The translations under genes were made by a program, and so were the position numbers. A stretch of 64,000 nt of DNA, from positions 434,001 through 498,000 of the forward strand of contig JAQFVV010000186.1 in assembly GCA_028023455.1 (NCBI GenBank). Reading direction: 5' to 3'. This document shows positions 1-11,129 of this stretch, one piece after another. The stretch comes from Epiperipatus broadwayi (Eukaryota; Onychophora; Udeonychophora; Euonychophora; Peripatidae). The stretch's first letter is position 1. Each line of letters opens with the position of its first letter. The notes under the pieces were generated by a model. It made no database searches. It saw nothing but the letters and a program-made list of their open reading frames with translations, and had not been told where the DNA came from.

Positions 1-1014
1 TATATAACACAAAAATCAATATATACAAATAAATAAAAAATTGAGAAAGTATGTCAAGTATAACAAACAAAAATTAATATGAAGTAAAAATTGTATTATT
101 AATGAATTAATAAACAGTTCACTGGTCAATAATGAAAAGCATTGCCCACTAAAATTGCCAGTAATTTGTTAATTTTTGCTTGTGTTTGAGTAAAAAAATA
201 TTAAACTGCACATCTGATTGAACACTCAAAGAATTTCCTATGTTTAAAACACTTTAACTATACTTTGTTATTTCAGTCTTACTATTAAAAATATACAGTT
301 AATTATTTTTAAATAAGTATTCCATATGTGGAACATGTAATAAACAGCTTATTGAAATTATAATCAGAAACTGATAGTGGTTTCAGCATTCTTCTTTAAG
401 AACTAATTCATATTTAACACCTTATAAACAATTTAGAAAAGGGTATGAGTTTTATTTCCACAAGCACTAAGCACATACAAATTGAAGATTAATCCATTGA
501 TTTGTAGTACTGACAATATTTTATATTGATGTAATGATTACAGTAAAACCTGTTTAAGTAGAATTTATTAAAAATAATTTGCTTATTTTTTGAAAAATAT
601 TTTTACATATGAAAGTTTGTATCATCAAAACCAACATTGGTATAACATTTGTTACACAACAGTTATAATGCATCTATTTTTTAAATATATAATGTCTATG
701 TCATCTATTATGTCTTTTTCAACAATGTCCTCAAATCATAACTGATTCAATTATCTATAATTCTCACATACATAGCTGCAATAACTTCTGTTACTAATAG
801 TACACAGTTTAATATATATTGCATATTTTGAGTTGCATCATTTTCTCTTCTTTAGGTGCTATTAGCCTGATTAAAAACAGTTTTAGCATGGGAATTAAAC
901 CTAGATATTAAGTTTGAATTTTTCTAAAGACATTCAGTATTTAATATTTGATGATGAAAATAGTCCAACATTTAATTATTACTAAAATGCCACATCACAT
1001 ACCTTCAGGCAAAC
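1..1014. other. AT-rich intergenic sequence, nothing recognised
   Basis: Low-GC sequence with many short A and T runs and stops in all frames. I see no coding region, RNA gene or repeat boundary here. Confidence 0.6.
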
Positions 1015-1030
1015 TTCATATATATATATG

Positions 1031-1340
1031 ATCAATAGATGGAGCTTTACCAAGACCTCCAAACAAGCGTATTTGTTTACATAAATGTCAGAGTCAATAT
1101 TCACTCTCTTTCATTTTGCTCCACCCTCAGATCAGCTGATTTCTATCCCTCACTGATGAGAGCAAATCAGCTTGAAATCAGCTGATCTGAGGGTGGAGCA
1201 AAATGAAAGAGACAGTGAATATTAACTCTGACGTTTATGTAAACAAATACGCTTGTTTGGAGGTCTTGGTAAAGCTCCATCTATTGATCATTAACACAAG
1301 CGATAGCAGGTTTTTACGTATATAAAACTTGTTTTTGTTT
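1031..1340 (+). mobile_element. 310-bp fold-back element with a hammerhead ribozyme core
   Basis: A left arm (1031-1144) is the near-exact reverse complement of a right arm (1174-1287), separated by a 29-bp centre. The arms carry 'ccaccctcagatcagctgat' and its complement. The right arm is followed by an unpaired tail (about 1292-1340). The copy is flanked by an AT-rich duplication, ttcatatatatatatg (1015-1030) and the same sequence with one extra TA (1341-1358), read as a target-site duplication of about 16 bp. The left arm begins exactly as an inverted copy of the sequence from the hammerhead GAAA box onward, so it looks like an inverted 3' fragment of the element itself. No ORF is present. 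The long duplication and the ribozyme suggest target-primed insertion of a Penelope-like type; that part is inference. Confidence 0.75.
1147..1193 (+). ncRNA. Hammerhead ribozyme, type I layout, complete core
   Basis: Every conserved part of a hammerhead can be placed. Stem I is CCCTCA (1147-1152) paired with TGAGGG (1188-1193), six Watson-Crick pairs. The core CTGATGA is at 1153-1159. Stem II is GAGC (1160-1163) with GCTT (1170-1173), one G-U pair, loop AAATCA. The GAAA box is at 1174-1177. Stem III is formed within ATCAGCTGAT (1177-1186), which gives the required A15.1-U16.1 pair. Position 17 is C1187, so cleavage is predicted between C1187 and T1188 after AUC. I see no second helix beyond stem I, so the usual loop-loop contact is unclear. 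Self-cleavage itself is predicted, not shown. Confidence 0.8.
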
Positions 1341-1358
1341 TTCATATATATATATATG

Positions 1359-3729
1359 TTGTGCCATTACAATTTAGTCATTAGCTAAATTTGTAGTAAT
1401 GTGCATGAAAGAAAATGTGGAACAAAAATCATCATCACATTTTTATATAGTAAATGAAGCTGTAGGGCATCCAAGTTTAAACCCTACAAGATCAAGTTTT
1501 AAAAGCTTAAGACAGAAAGAGAGTGGGGCCACAGTTATATATTTTAATTGTTTGTGTGTTGATAAAAAACTCAAAAAGAGTAGTACACACAGTTAATTAT
1601 TCAGTATTTAATTTTTTTTTGTTAAAAAAATAAAGTTATAACGCATATGTATAGGCAGTGTGTGTTATAAAAGCTATTTAGTTAGTCACTTTTAAATTAC
1701 ACATATTAACTTTCTTTAAAACTAACCTACACTTTCTAAATTTTAATATCTTATTCTATACTTCTATTTTTGCTTTTCTATAACTGTAATTTGGATTTAG
1801 AAGCTAAGGATTTAATTTTAAATATTAGCGTTATAATTACTAAGCTAGCAATTAGATTATTTTAATGTCATTTTATACATGATTTGAGTGATGGAGTGTG
1901 TGTGTTACATCACATAAATATATCTACATTTATTAAATATTGAAAGAAAAAGAGGAAAATCTGTTAAATTATTTTTTTTTACTCAACAATTTTGTATTAT
2001 AAGGGTTGTTTTTCTGTTGAAAAACCTAGAGACGAGGTGAGAAGTCTAATTTTAAAAATGTCTCATCTTGATATCAAAAGAAAGAAGCTCAAATTTGAGA
2101 TGTTACATAGGTGTAAAAAAGGATTAAGACTATTTTTTTCATTCAAAACAAAAGTTTGTCTAAAAATCAGGATACTGAGATTAATAGAAAAAAAATCAGA
2201 TATAAAAGCAGTCTGGAAAATCAATTGATATTGTTATAGAGAGACTTTTTAAAAATTATTGAAACTAAAGCAGACAAACATTTTTAATTCTGCTAGATAA
2301 CCTTTTTTTTAAAATCATTTTTTTTATATCAAGTTTTGAATGTTGAAAATATAAGGATGGTGGGGTAATATATATCTCGTCTGTTGCCCAGACCATCCAG
2401 CCAGTGCATCATATAAAGAAAAAAAAAAGGGAAAGGTCTTGTCTGAAATTATAATATTCTACACCTTCTTACTGACTGAGAGAAATAAGATGTTTTTTAA
2501 ATTGAAAGAAAAGATTCACCTGCATTTGAAGGTTTACTCTACTGATAAATATTAAATCATCAAGTCCAATTAATTGTTCCAGTAATGGAGTTTAAACCCA
2601 AGAAAAATTATAAATGTGAAAACAACTGCTGTACTTCATCCACTAAGGGAATCATGCTCGACAGTAAGAGAAGAAGAATTAATATAATGATTTCCAAATT
2701 GTCCACTAAAGCAAATAACCTCAATGGAATCATCATCATCAAATAATTATACACCTCAAGAAAGAGATTGTTCCAAAGAAACACAGAAATTGTTGCTGCC
2801 AAAGATAGACATTAAACAAGAAAATTTGACTCATTGGAAGTCCTACAAAGAATAGAACTGGTAGTATAAATTTTTTTATATATATTTTCTTTATAATATC
2901 AGAGACTTAGTAAAACTTTAGCAACAGAGTGGTATAATTTTGTTTAAAGAACTTTTAAAACAACCAAGATCAATTGAAACCAAGAATTTCTTAATAATGA
3001 TTTTATATGTACTAAAATTATGATTGTCTATTAACCTAAAGTTATGAAATGTTATTAATATGTAACATATTTTTATTTTATTATTATTTTGTTTTAAATA
3101 ATATTTTTGTTATTATGGGGATAAAACACGCACATACATAATATAATACTTGTTGCATATATGTAATGGTGTGTGAATGTAAAGAAAGAAAAATAGGCGG
3201 TATTAGAAATATTAGATTTTGTTTTAAGTTAAAGTATAGCATTTCAGAGGGTAGAAGGGAGGGGGAGAAAAATAATTTAAAACTTGTTCTGGAAATCTTG
3301 CTCTTTCACTTTTACTAACATTTTTTTTTATCATTCTACTTTACCTGTTAGATTATAAAAGTATGTGTGCGAAAGAGAAAGGAGAAAAAAAAAGAGAGTG
3401 AATATTTTTTTTTCTTATGAAATATTTTCTTGTGAATCCAAAACTTTAGCAAACTTAGTATCCAGATTTATGTATATATTTTTGACGGGAAAGGGGGAAG
3501 AATTCAAAATTAACATTATGATTGCCAGATAATCAATTATTGTTCTCATTATTATTTCATATAAAATTTTGGTTTTATCTTTAAATTATTTGTAGATTTT
3601 CGTAATAAATTAATAAATGTTAAATTGTTTTATTAAACAAGGCGTATGTATTTTATTGATAATAGTCTTTATTCGTTGTGATAATTCATCATCAATGATT
3701 GATATTGATTATTTAAGATTTAATTAGAT
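1359..3729. other. AT-rich intergenic sequence
   Basis: Short ATG-initiated ORFs at 1399-1596 and 1992-2228 (+) have no recognisable domain and follow the base composition of the region, so I do not call them genes. Long A and T runs occur throughout. No RNA gene or repeat with clear ends was found. Confidence 0.55.
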
Positions 3730-3945
3730 ATACTAAAATTAAGCCATAATTATGAATTTCTTTATAAAAATTAGGTTTTATGATTAGGCTTAGTCCTAAA
3801 GCTGTGGTTGAAACCATTATTGTTACCATTATCATCATCGTCATCATCACATTTTAATTAATGAGCTGTTTAAATGTTTAAAGGCCATAAATAAATATTG
3901 ATTTCATAGTATTTAGTGATTTCTTAGTATTATTATAACCACTAT
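3730..3945 (+). repeat. 216-bp near-identical direct repeat, copy 1
   Basis: This segment matches 5251-5466 over 216 bp with only one difference seen (tttataaaaatt here, tttataacaatt in copy 2). It contains a short ATC-rich stretch (catcatcgtcatcatcac) and no ORF. Flanks differ on both sides, so the edges are sharp. The copies are 1521 bp apart in the same orientation. It may be a recently mobile short element without a poly-A tail, or a local duplication. Confidence 0.85.
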
Positions 3946-4204
3946 CCCATCATCTATTTCATGCAAGGATGAGTGAATTGCCATCCTAAATTAATAATAT
4001 AATCTGAGCTAGTAAAACTTATAAAAAAAGTATTGAAACACATTTGTTATGTTAAGATCTAAGAAATGATTTCTGTCTAATGAATTTTATATATTCCACT
4101 TTAGTTTAAAGATGTTTTATGTTACCTAGGTGTTTACTTAAATATTAGTGCATACAGTGCTATGGGTCTAAAATCAAAATCATACATTTTGTAAGAAATA
4201 AGGT

Positions 4205-4290
4205 ACCAAATGGGATTCAAACCTGGTACATGTGAAAAAGTTATAAATATAACTGTCTAGGTCCAGCTGACCTAGTGGCACCCGGATAGA
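4205..4290 (-). repeat. tRNA-like (SINE head) fragment
   Basis: On the minus strand 'ccaggtttgaatccc' resembles an RNA polymerase III B box with the T-arm of a tRNA. An 'agctggacctag' stretch upstream could be a decayed D-arm. No full cloverleaf forms and no tail is obvious. A degenerate tRNA-derived SINE head is the likeliest reading, with low certainty. Confidence 0.3.
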
Positions 4291-5052
4291 CCATATTCAC
4301 TTGTTGTTCACTTAGACATGCACTTGAGATCCAACCAAGAAATGAAAGTGGATAAAATCTACTGTCTGTATACCTGAGAAGATATTTTATTGAGTTACTA
4401 GTATACTCACCTCACTTGATTTCCATATACCTGAGTTATAGTAGTTTGTTCTTAATAATTTGTTTATAATTATTGGTATTGTGATATCTTGAGAAATCCA
4501 ATTATAGAAGTATGTTTCATTTAATCCAATGACCCTTAATATGATTGATAACTCAGTCTGAACTTTTGGTTAATAGCCACTACTCAGGTTAAATAATTCT
4601 TTTTTTTTTGATATAAAATAAAAAAGCTACAATTCTTTTTCGTTTATTAAGCTAAATAATATTTTATTTAATATCTTATGATCATCTTTTATTAAAGTTA
4701 CAATGGCAATGATATTTTAATATATTTGCTCAATAATCTATAGCTACTATCCAGGTATGGTAATATTTATATTTGAATATTTTCTTAAGTATTTAATATA
4801 CTTGGATCTTTTGATCTCATAATTATGTTACAATATATTAATTTTAATATAACTCACTGATTTAAGGTAAATAATACAAAAAATTCTGTCAGATAATTAA
4901 AATTATTCTTCAAGTATAAATTGTGATAAACAGAGCAGCTAAAAATTAAAAAAATGTTAATCACAATGAACAATTTGCCAACTGCTATCATATAATATAC
5001 CAGAATCTTGGTGGCATATTGGGACTGAACGGTTAATATTCCAATGCATACT

Positions 5053-5250
5053 CAGTGGAATTGATAATGTTTTTAGACCTCACAATAAACCAAACCTCCT
5101 TCAACTTCCTCTTTCTATCATTTGATTTATTGCACACACTAGTAATATTTTGAGGATAAAACTCATGTCCACAATGAATCAAATGATAGAAAGAGGAAGT
5201 TGAAAGAGGCTTGGTTTATTGTGAGTCTAAAAACATTATCAATCAGTGTA
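5053..5250. mobile_element. 198-bp fold-back MITE
   Basis: The two halves form a long inverted repeat: 'aattgataatgtttttagac' near the left end reappears inverted at the right end, and the arms run on through 'cttcctctttctatcatttg' with few mismatches. The centre is about 40 bp. The ends start CAGTG/CACTG. The pentamer atact (5048-5052 and 5251-5255) flanks the element and may be its target-site duplication. The right copy of that pentamer is also the first five bases of the 216-bp repeat copy 2. No coding capacity. Confidence 0.65.
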
Positions 5251-5466
5251 ATACTAAAATTAAGCCATAATTATGAATTTCTTTATAACAATTAGGTTTT
5301 ATGATTAGGCTTAGTCCTAAAGCTGTGGTTGAAACCATTATTGTTACCATTATCATCATCGTCATCATCACATTTTAATTAATGAGCTGTTTAAATGTTT
5401 AAAGGCCATAAATAAATATTGATTTCATAGTATTTAGTGATTTCTTAGTATTATTATAACCACTAT
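5251..5466 (+). repeat. 216-bp near-identical direct repeat, copy 2
   Basis: Second copy of the segment at 3730-3945, with one mismatch. It begins exactly where the fold-back MITE at 5053-5250 ends. Downstream flanks are unrelated (cccatc after copy 1, atgtct after copy 2). Confidence 0.85.
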
Positions 5467-6810
5467 ATGTCTAATAAATGAATAGACTGTCGTTTATTGG
5501 ATTATCTTTGATTATCAAGAAGATTGTCATGATCTATTTTAGCCAGAGAAGCAAAATTTAATCAATCCTATAATGTAAAGCAGAAAATGGGAAAAAAGTT
5601 AAGCTACCTGAGAAATCTCATCTATGAGTTGGTCATGCGCTAATGTGCTAAATGTAAAGCTAAGAACTGTTCTGGCAATTTACACTAGTCCTATGAACAG
5701 GTCCAGAGAACTGTCATATACAACTCATCCACTTCTCTTTTACTCATTGCCCAGATCTTCAAATCCAAATATCTCTTCCCATCTTTTATATTAGCAATTT
5801 TTTTCCATCTTTTCTTTTTGTTTCCATTCACCATTCTCTCCAAAATTTCTTTCATTAAACTATTTTTTCTTTTTACTACATATCCAATCCAGTTTTTTTT
5901 CTATCTCTTAATTTCTTTAGTCAGTTTTATCTTTTCATTTCCTCTTTCCAAAACTTCCTCATTTATCACTTTATTTATTTAACTTTCTTCATTCTTTTTC
6001 ATGTCCACATCTCAAAGGCCTCCAATCAGTTTTTAATTCTTTTATTCATTATCCACATTTCATAACTATATAATAATACACACTCCATATATAACATTTA
6101 ATTAATCTTTTCATTAATTCTTTCTTCAAAGTTTTACAGAATATTTTCTTTCTCTTAATAGAAGCCTTTTTTTTTTGTCAATGTTATCCTTTTTTAACTT
6201 TATTTTTGCTTTGTCCATCTTCACTCAACCAACTGTTCACGTATTTAAATTCATTTCTCTGTTGAATTATCTCAGCATTAATATTAATTTGTATTTTTTT
6301 TGTATTTCTTCCTATCCATAAACACTTGATCTTCTTAATATTAATATTAATTCCACATTCTGTACATCCTTTCTCCAATTTATTGAATATATTCTGGAGA
6401 TTCTTTTCATCTTGATCTATAAGAGCCATATTATTTGCAAATCTTATACACTTCATTATTTTATCACCAGTATTAGCTCCTACACACTATAAATATTTAT
6501 CTATCATTATTAATATTTATTAGACATTCATTAGACTAGAGATTATCCAATAATGAATAATATTTCTGTAATAATTCATTTATCTATCATGTTTTTAAAC
6601 AAACATTAAAACACAATAGGTAACCTGCAGCATCTCTGTCTAACCTGTTTTCACTTCATCTATCTGATTTTTACTTTTTGTCCATTATATATATTCCAAA
6701 TCAACTTCTCTCTTTTCAAAATACATCCTTTTCTTTCAAGATGGTCATAAGTTTATTCCAGATTACTCTATCAAAAGCTTTTTCCAAATTCACAAAACAT
6801 ATACCAATTC

Positions 6811-7127
6811 ATATAATACAAAATCATCCATGCACTTTACTACTGTTACACAATGTTTTATTTACCACCCTCTTTTACAGTTTACAGTTTCAATTGCCCC
6901 AGCAATTTAGGAGTTGAAGTTAGAAGATATAAAGTTCTGAAGAAGAGTGCTGTATTTGAATTTAGCAGTTGAAGTTAGGGAATATAAAAATTCTGAAGAA
7001 GATTGCTGTGGCAATCGAAACTGTAAAAAAAGGATGGTAAATAAAGCATTGTGTAACAGTAGTAAAGTGCATGGATGATTTTGCATTATATGGTCTACAT
7101 TTGGCAATGCAATAAGAAAGAGTAGTG
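6811..7127 (+). mobile_element. 317-bp fold-back element with hammerhead-like core, inside an RTE relic
   Basis: The element is flanked by a perfect 12-bp duplication, atataccaattc (6799-6810 and 7128-7139). Removing it and one repeat restores the RTE reading frame across the site (IEKDKGIGI joined to CFVNLEKAF). Its arms pair over about 70 bp: 'caaaatcatccatgcacttt' on the left recurs inverted on the right, followed by matching ttactactgttacac stretches. A hammerhead-like motif lies at 6993-7025. A short extra tail (about 7095-7127) follows the right arm. The element has no ORF of its own. Confidence 0.8.
6993..7025 (+). ncRNA. Hammerhead-like motif (degenerate core)
   Basis: CTGAAGA (one change from CTGATGA) is followed by A, then GATTGC-TGTG-GCAATC (perfect 6-bp stem II, 7001-7016), then GAAAC (7017-7021) and TGTA. 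The motif at 14722-14749 on the minus strand has the same layout with a different stem II sequence (GACTG/CAGTC), so the helix is kept while its bases differ. I cannot form a good stem I, and an extra A sits between the core and stem II. Activity is doubtful. Confidence 0.45.
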
Positions 7128-7632
7128 ATATACCAATTCCTTTATCTTTTTCAATATATCTCTCTGCAATTGTTCTAACAACAATAGCTTTTGTCTCTCT
7201 GAAAACCAAATTATTTCTCTCCAATATAATATTATTCTTTCCCATAAATTTTTGGGATTTGATACTTTCAATAATATTTTTGAAGCATGAGATAAAACAT
7301 TATCATGCATTCTTCATCTTTAATAGTTTTCATCTTTTTGTAAATTAGAATTATTATAATCCTCAAAAATATTAGGCCAAAGTCCACTATTATTCATCAA
7401 ATTGCATAGCTCAACAATTTGCTTCATAGAAGTCTCCTCCAACTCTTTCACAAATTCTTTAGGTATTATAAAAAATCTGAAAGTTTTACCATTTTTCATA
7501 TATTTAATTGATTAATTACTTTTTCTGCCAATATGTTTATACTTTGTTTATCTACCTTAATATCTTCTTCACTTTCAAGTTGATAATTAATTGCACCATA
7601 TTTTCAATATATAATAAACTAGATATACTTAA

Positions 7633-7812
7633 GGAGTGCCAAAGCATGAAACCATGGTCAGAGGTTTGGGAAGGGGTTCCTGACAGAGATATTTTAAGTG
7701 CTGGCTCTGGCTAAGCATTTATCATAAAGCTTGTAGAGGAATTGGCAATCCTCATTGTTTATAACTTACAAGCTTAAGAGATAGGGTCATGTGATCTATG
7801 ACTCTTATTTTG
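7633..7812 (+). mobile_element. 180-bp 5'-truncated hammerhead-type element
   Basis: The element is flanked by a perfect 15-bp duplication, actagatatacttaa (7618-7632 and 7813-7827). It starts just before GAAACCATGGTC, which reads as the GAAA box, a small stem III and a GUC cleavage site; the upstream CTGATGA half is missing. The 3' half is related to the element at 10773-11062: both end in a shared tail (gtcatgtgatctatgactc here, gttacgtgatatatgactt there) and share 'gagatattttaagtgct'-type sequence. It looks like a 5'-truncated copy of the same family. Confidence 0.7.
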
Positions 7813-7827
7813 ACTAGATATACTTAA

Positions 7828-9706
7828 CTTCCTAACTTCAAAATCATTTATTTAGCCATTAAATTATTGATGACACTCAAAGTAATCTGCATTTATTCAG
7901 ATTCCTTCAACATAAAGTTTTTCAGGGTATTGGTTACATGTTACAGATATTTTCACTTAAACCCAAAAATGCTTTGTGTAAGATCCCTGCAGTAAGGATT
8001 TTGTAAATAATGAAGAAAATAACTATAGAGGCATTAAAAGGTATCATATAGAAAGAACTTCAGGGCTACTTTGAAATGTGGGAAATATATTTAGACCAGT
8101 GCATTTCATCAAATAGTCAGTACTTTGAAAAAGATTCAATTAGTAACACCTAAAAATAAATGCATAATTTTTTATTACACAATTATGGTTCTTTTTGGGT
8201 ATTCCCTTATAAATACATAAATTGGATTCTAAAAAAGTTGATATTATTTATATGTTTATTAAATTGGCTGTTTGAGTTCTGATTATAAATTTATAGTCAT
8301 AATTTTTTTACTTATTCATTAAATTATTAAAACTTTCTTAACATAACATATTAATTTTATGAATATTGTTATAGATTAATAGATTTAAAATAATAGAAAT
8401 GACTTCTTTTTCTGTTTGCCATTATATCCTTTGCCATAAGTCTGCAAATACCTCAGATCTTATAAGCATGGATATTTAAGTGATATTATTAAGAATCAAA
8501 TTTAAATTAACATTACATGTAAGAGCAATTTCTATTCTTTGTAACACCTTTTTGAATAAATCACAAGTTAAATATGTAATTAATACAACATTTTTAACAT
8601 ATAACTAAGATAATGGAAACAATTTCCTTTTTTATGTGATTAGCAGGTTCACTGTTAACTTTTAAAAAGGCTTCACTATAAATGCAGTGAAATTAAGTAT
8701 AAAATTGATAAATAAATATAATGTGCAGTTGAGGGTTAAAGTTTCAATCTAAATGATTGAGGATTTTTTTGGCAAATATTAAAGATGTATTTTTTTAACA
8801 GCCAACATTATCAGAAACAAATTATGAGATTGTTGACTTTCATTCGAAAAGTAAATATTTTTAAGTTGATTATTAACTGCACAGTACATAAAATCATTTT
8901 TCCTCTTAAAATAATTTACAATTACAATGCAGAATATTTTACAATTATTGTTAATGTTTGTATTTTTTGCTGTAAATAAAATAATGTTCATAAGAATTTT
9001 AATTCATAGAATAGATTGAGTGAATATATTTTACCCAATGTGCAGTGTAAAATTTAATATTAATACCCTTTGCTGTTATATGTGGCTGAAGTATATTTTT
9101 GATTACTTTCCTGAATGAAACTCTTTTTTTTTGCTTTTGTAGTGCATACAAATTGATGGGGATCACTATAGAATGTCTTTGTGTAAAACCTTTTTGCTAA
9201 TTGGAGTAAAGGTGTAATTTGAAAGTGTTGTATGTATTGAAATTATGTATGTGACTTATTATGATTTATTCATAGGATAGTTATAATGAGTACAAATGAC
9301 TATCCTACATTACACATTTCTCGACTCTTAAAGTGAAGTTTGTTAATATCTGATGATGATGTAAATTTGATATTTAATAACACTTGTTAATAACTCATCT
9401 TTATAAGATCTGGGGTATTGAGTATAAATGATCATTTTATACTTGTATTTTATACTTGCAGTCTTTTTGACAAAGTGAAGATGATACAATGTTATTGTCA
9501 GCATATAGAAAAGAAAATTGTTTACTTCTTTTTACTTATAAGTTCAAATATTGTATTTATTAACAATATATATTTGATTTATTGTGATTTACAGTAAGAG
9601 TATGAAAAAAAGTAAAACTAATTCTACTTCATGTTTTAAATTTATTAGCTGTTTTAAAATGAAGAGTTGTTTACATTTAGTGTTGATTTAAGTTTGACTT
9701 TAATAA
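7828..9706. other. AT-rich intergenic sequence
   Basis: No domain-bearing ORF, RNA gene or paired repeat found. The two overlapping ORFs near 8.78-8.99 kb are on opposite strands of the same AT-rich stretch and show no coding signature. Confidence 0.55.
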
Positions 9707-9708
9707 TA

Positions 9709-10612
9709 CACCTGGGTCTCATTTTATGCTGTAGATAGGTTCCTCAGAAAACGTGCACAAAAGAAATCACACAAAAATAGACTTAACTTACCTTGAAAAA
9801 TGGGGATAGGGGGTTGTAATTTTCAGAAATCGTATAAAAGCAAAGCAAGAAGGAAAAATTATTTTAAAATTCGCATTAAAAAAATAATGAAACAAAGTAT
9901 GACTAATAAAAAATTTCAAATATTTGGAAAAAAAAAATACAAGACAAACTTTTTTTACTTTTTTTATTAACTACAGTATTTAATTTTTCATTTTTTTCAT
10001 ACACATTTTAATCATTAGCAGTTGTTTGGCTATTTGACAATATGCGTTTATTTGTGAAATGTTAAGAAATCAGATTCGTCACGTGACATCCAACTAGCGC
10101 CACTTTTAGTCTTGAGCTGTGTTCATGGTTTTTTGATTTTATATTTAAAAAATGAGATTGTAATCAAAACAAAAAGATTATAGATTATCATTAGAAAGAT
10201 TATTTTCAGTTTATAAAATCAATAAAATCTTCATTATTATATATTTTAAAATTCTAAAAAATTATTTATTTCTGTTATAATTAACAAAGTATGTTTTAAA
10301 AGTTAAATTTTTTTGACTATTTATTGCAATATTTTTATATGTAAATATAAATCTATTATTATTATTTACTCATTAGTGTAAGTAGGTTATTTACATAGAA
10401 GCTAGCTTCAAGCCATATTCATGTTAGCTGCTAATATAACGTTATATTTTTGAAAAAAAAAAAAAGTATTTTAAGTCAAAATAAGTTATTAATAATTTAA
10501 ATTTTTTGATATCTAATAAATATAGTGAAATATGAAAGATATTAAGAAGAAACACGAATCACATAACTTCAAAATTGCATTAAAATAATCCACATAAAAC
10601 GAGACCCAGGTG
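9709..10612. mobile_element. Tigger/pogo-like non-autonomous DNA transposon
   Basis: The left end CACCTGGGTCTCATTTTATG matches the inverted right end (CACCTGGGTCTCGTTTTATG) at 19 of 20 positions. Both ends are flanked by TA (9707-9708 and 10613-10614), the target of Tc1/mariner/pogo transposases. The CTCGTTTTAT-type end resembles Tigger/pogo inverted repeats, recalled as a family trait. The interior is AT-rich with no transposase ORF, so a partner enzyme would be needed. The interior also holds a small GC-richer patch (cgtcacgtgacatcc) near 10.08 kb. Confidence 0.7.
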
Positions 10613-10772
10613 TATTTATTAAATAGCACATTCCTGTAAAATCTGAGGTAGCAAATACAGTATAAATAATTGTTTTCTAGTCACATATTTTCTTACAAAA
10701 AAGAGTAGTACAATAATGTTGACACCATATGAAAAATGAAATCATTTTTATTATCTTACACATAATTTGATA

Positions 10773-11062
10773 TAAGGAGCATACTAATAGCCCTAAACAA
10801 GGTTTTCAGATAAATGCCATAAAAGAAAGCATTTAAAATCTCTTTCTAGAATTAGCCCTATTCCCAAACTGATTTCAAATTAATGACTTTTGTTAGTGAG
10901 CTTGAAACCAGTTTGGGGATGGAGATAATTCTAGAAAGAGATTTTAAATGCTTTCTCTTGTGGCATTTATCGGAAAAGCTTGTTTAGGGCTATTAGCATG
11001 CTCCTTATATTAGATTTTCATTATGTTAAGTTACGTGATATATGACTTGATTTTATTACTAT
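10773..11062 (+). mobile_element. 290-bp fold-back element with a hammerhead relic
   Basis: Flanked by a perfect 13-bp duplication, acataatttgata (10760-10772 and 11063-11075). The arms pair over about 100 bp ('ataaggagcatactaatagc' on the left, its near-complement near 11.0 kb), with a loop near 10.89 kb. At the loop edge, cccaaaCTGAT and GAAACCAGTTTGGGG (near 10.90-10.92 kb) look like decayed hammerhead halves. A tail after the right arm matches the tail of the 7633-7812 element, so the two belong to one family. Confidence 0.7.
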
Positions 11063-11081
11063 ACATAATTTGATAATGTTA

Positions 11082-11082
<1 letters not shown>

Positions 11083-11120
<38 letters not shown>
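11083..11120 (+). repeat. (ATT)n microsatellite
   Basis: About 38 bp of uninterrupted ATT repeats directly after the duplication flanking the 10773-11062 element. Confidence 0.9.
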
Positions 11121-11122
<2 letters not shown>

Positions 11123-11129
11123 GAGTGTA

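Larger units (their letters stand above)
5740..7565 (-). pseudogene. RTE-type LINE reverse transcriptase relic
   Basis: A decayed non-LTR retrotransposon ORF reads right to left with many frameshifts and stops. Translated blocks include a KNGKTFRFFIIPKEF-like start of the RT region (near 7.48 kb), RTIAERYIEKDK (near 7.16 kb), CFVNLEKAFDRVIW (near 6.79 kb, RT motif A), CIRFANNMALI in place of FADD (near 6.44 kb, motif C with the catalytic Asp pair lost), and KTKC/WIGRNTKK-like thumb residues. The 3' part has a WIGYVVKRKNSLMKE-like block near 5.88 kb. The order and spacing are those of RTE-clade RTs. A fold-back element (6811-7127) interrupts the ORF between the IEKDKGIGI and CFVNLEKAF blocks. 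It cannot encode an active enzyme. Confidence 0.8.

Noticed and set aside
1399-2228. ORFs of 65 and 78 codons as host genes
   Set aside because: No domain, no splice or start context worth noting, composition equal to background.
6907-7310. Minus-strand ORFs of 112 and 71 codons as genes
   Set aside because: They run across the boundary of an inserted fold-back element and a dead RTE frame.
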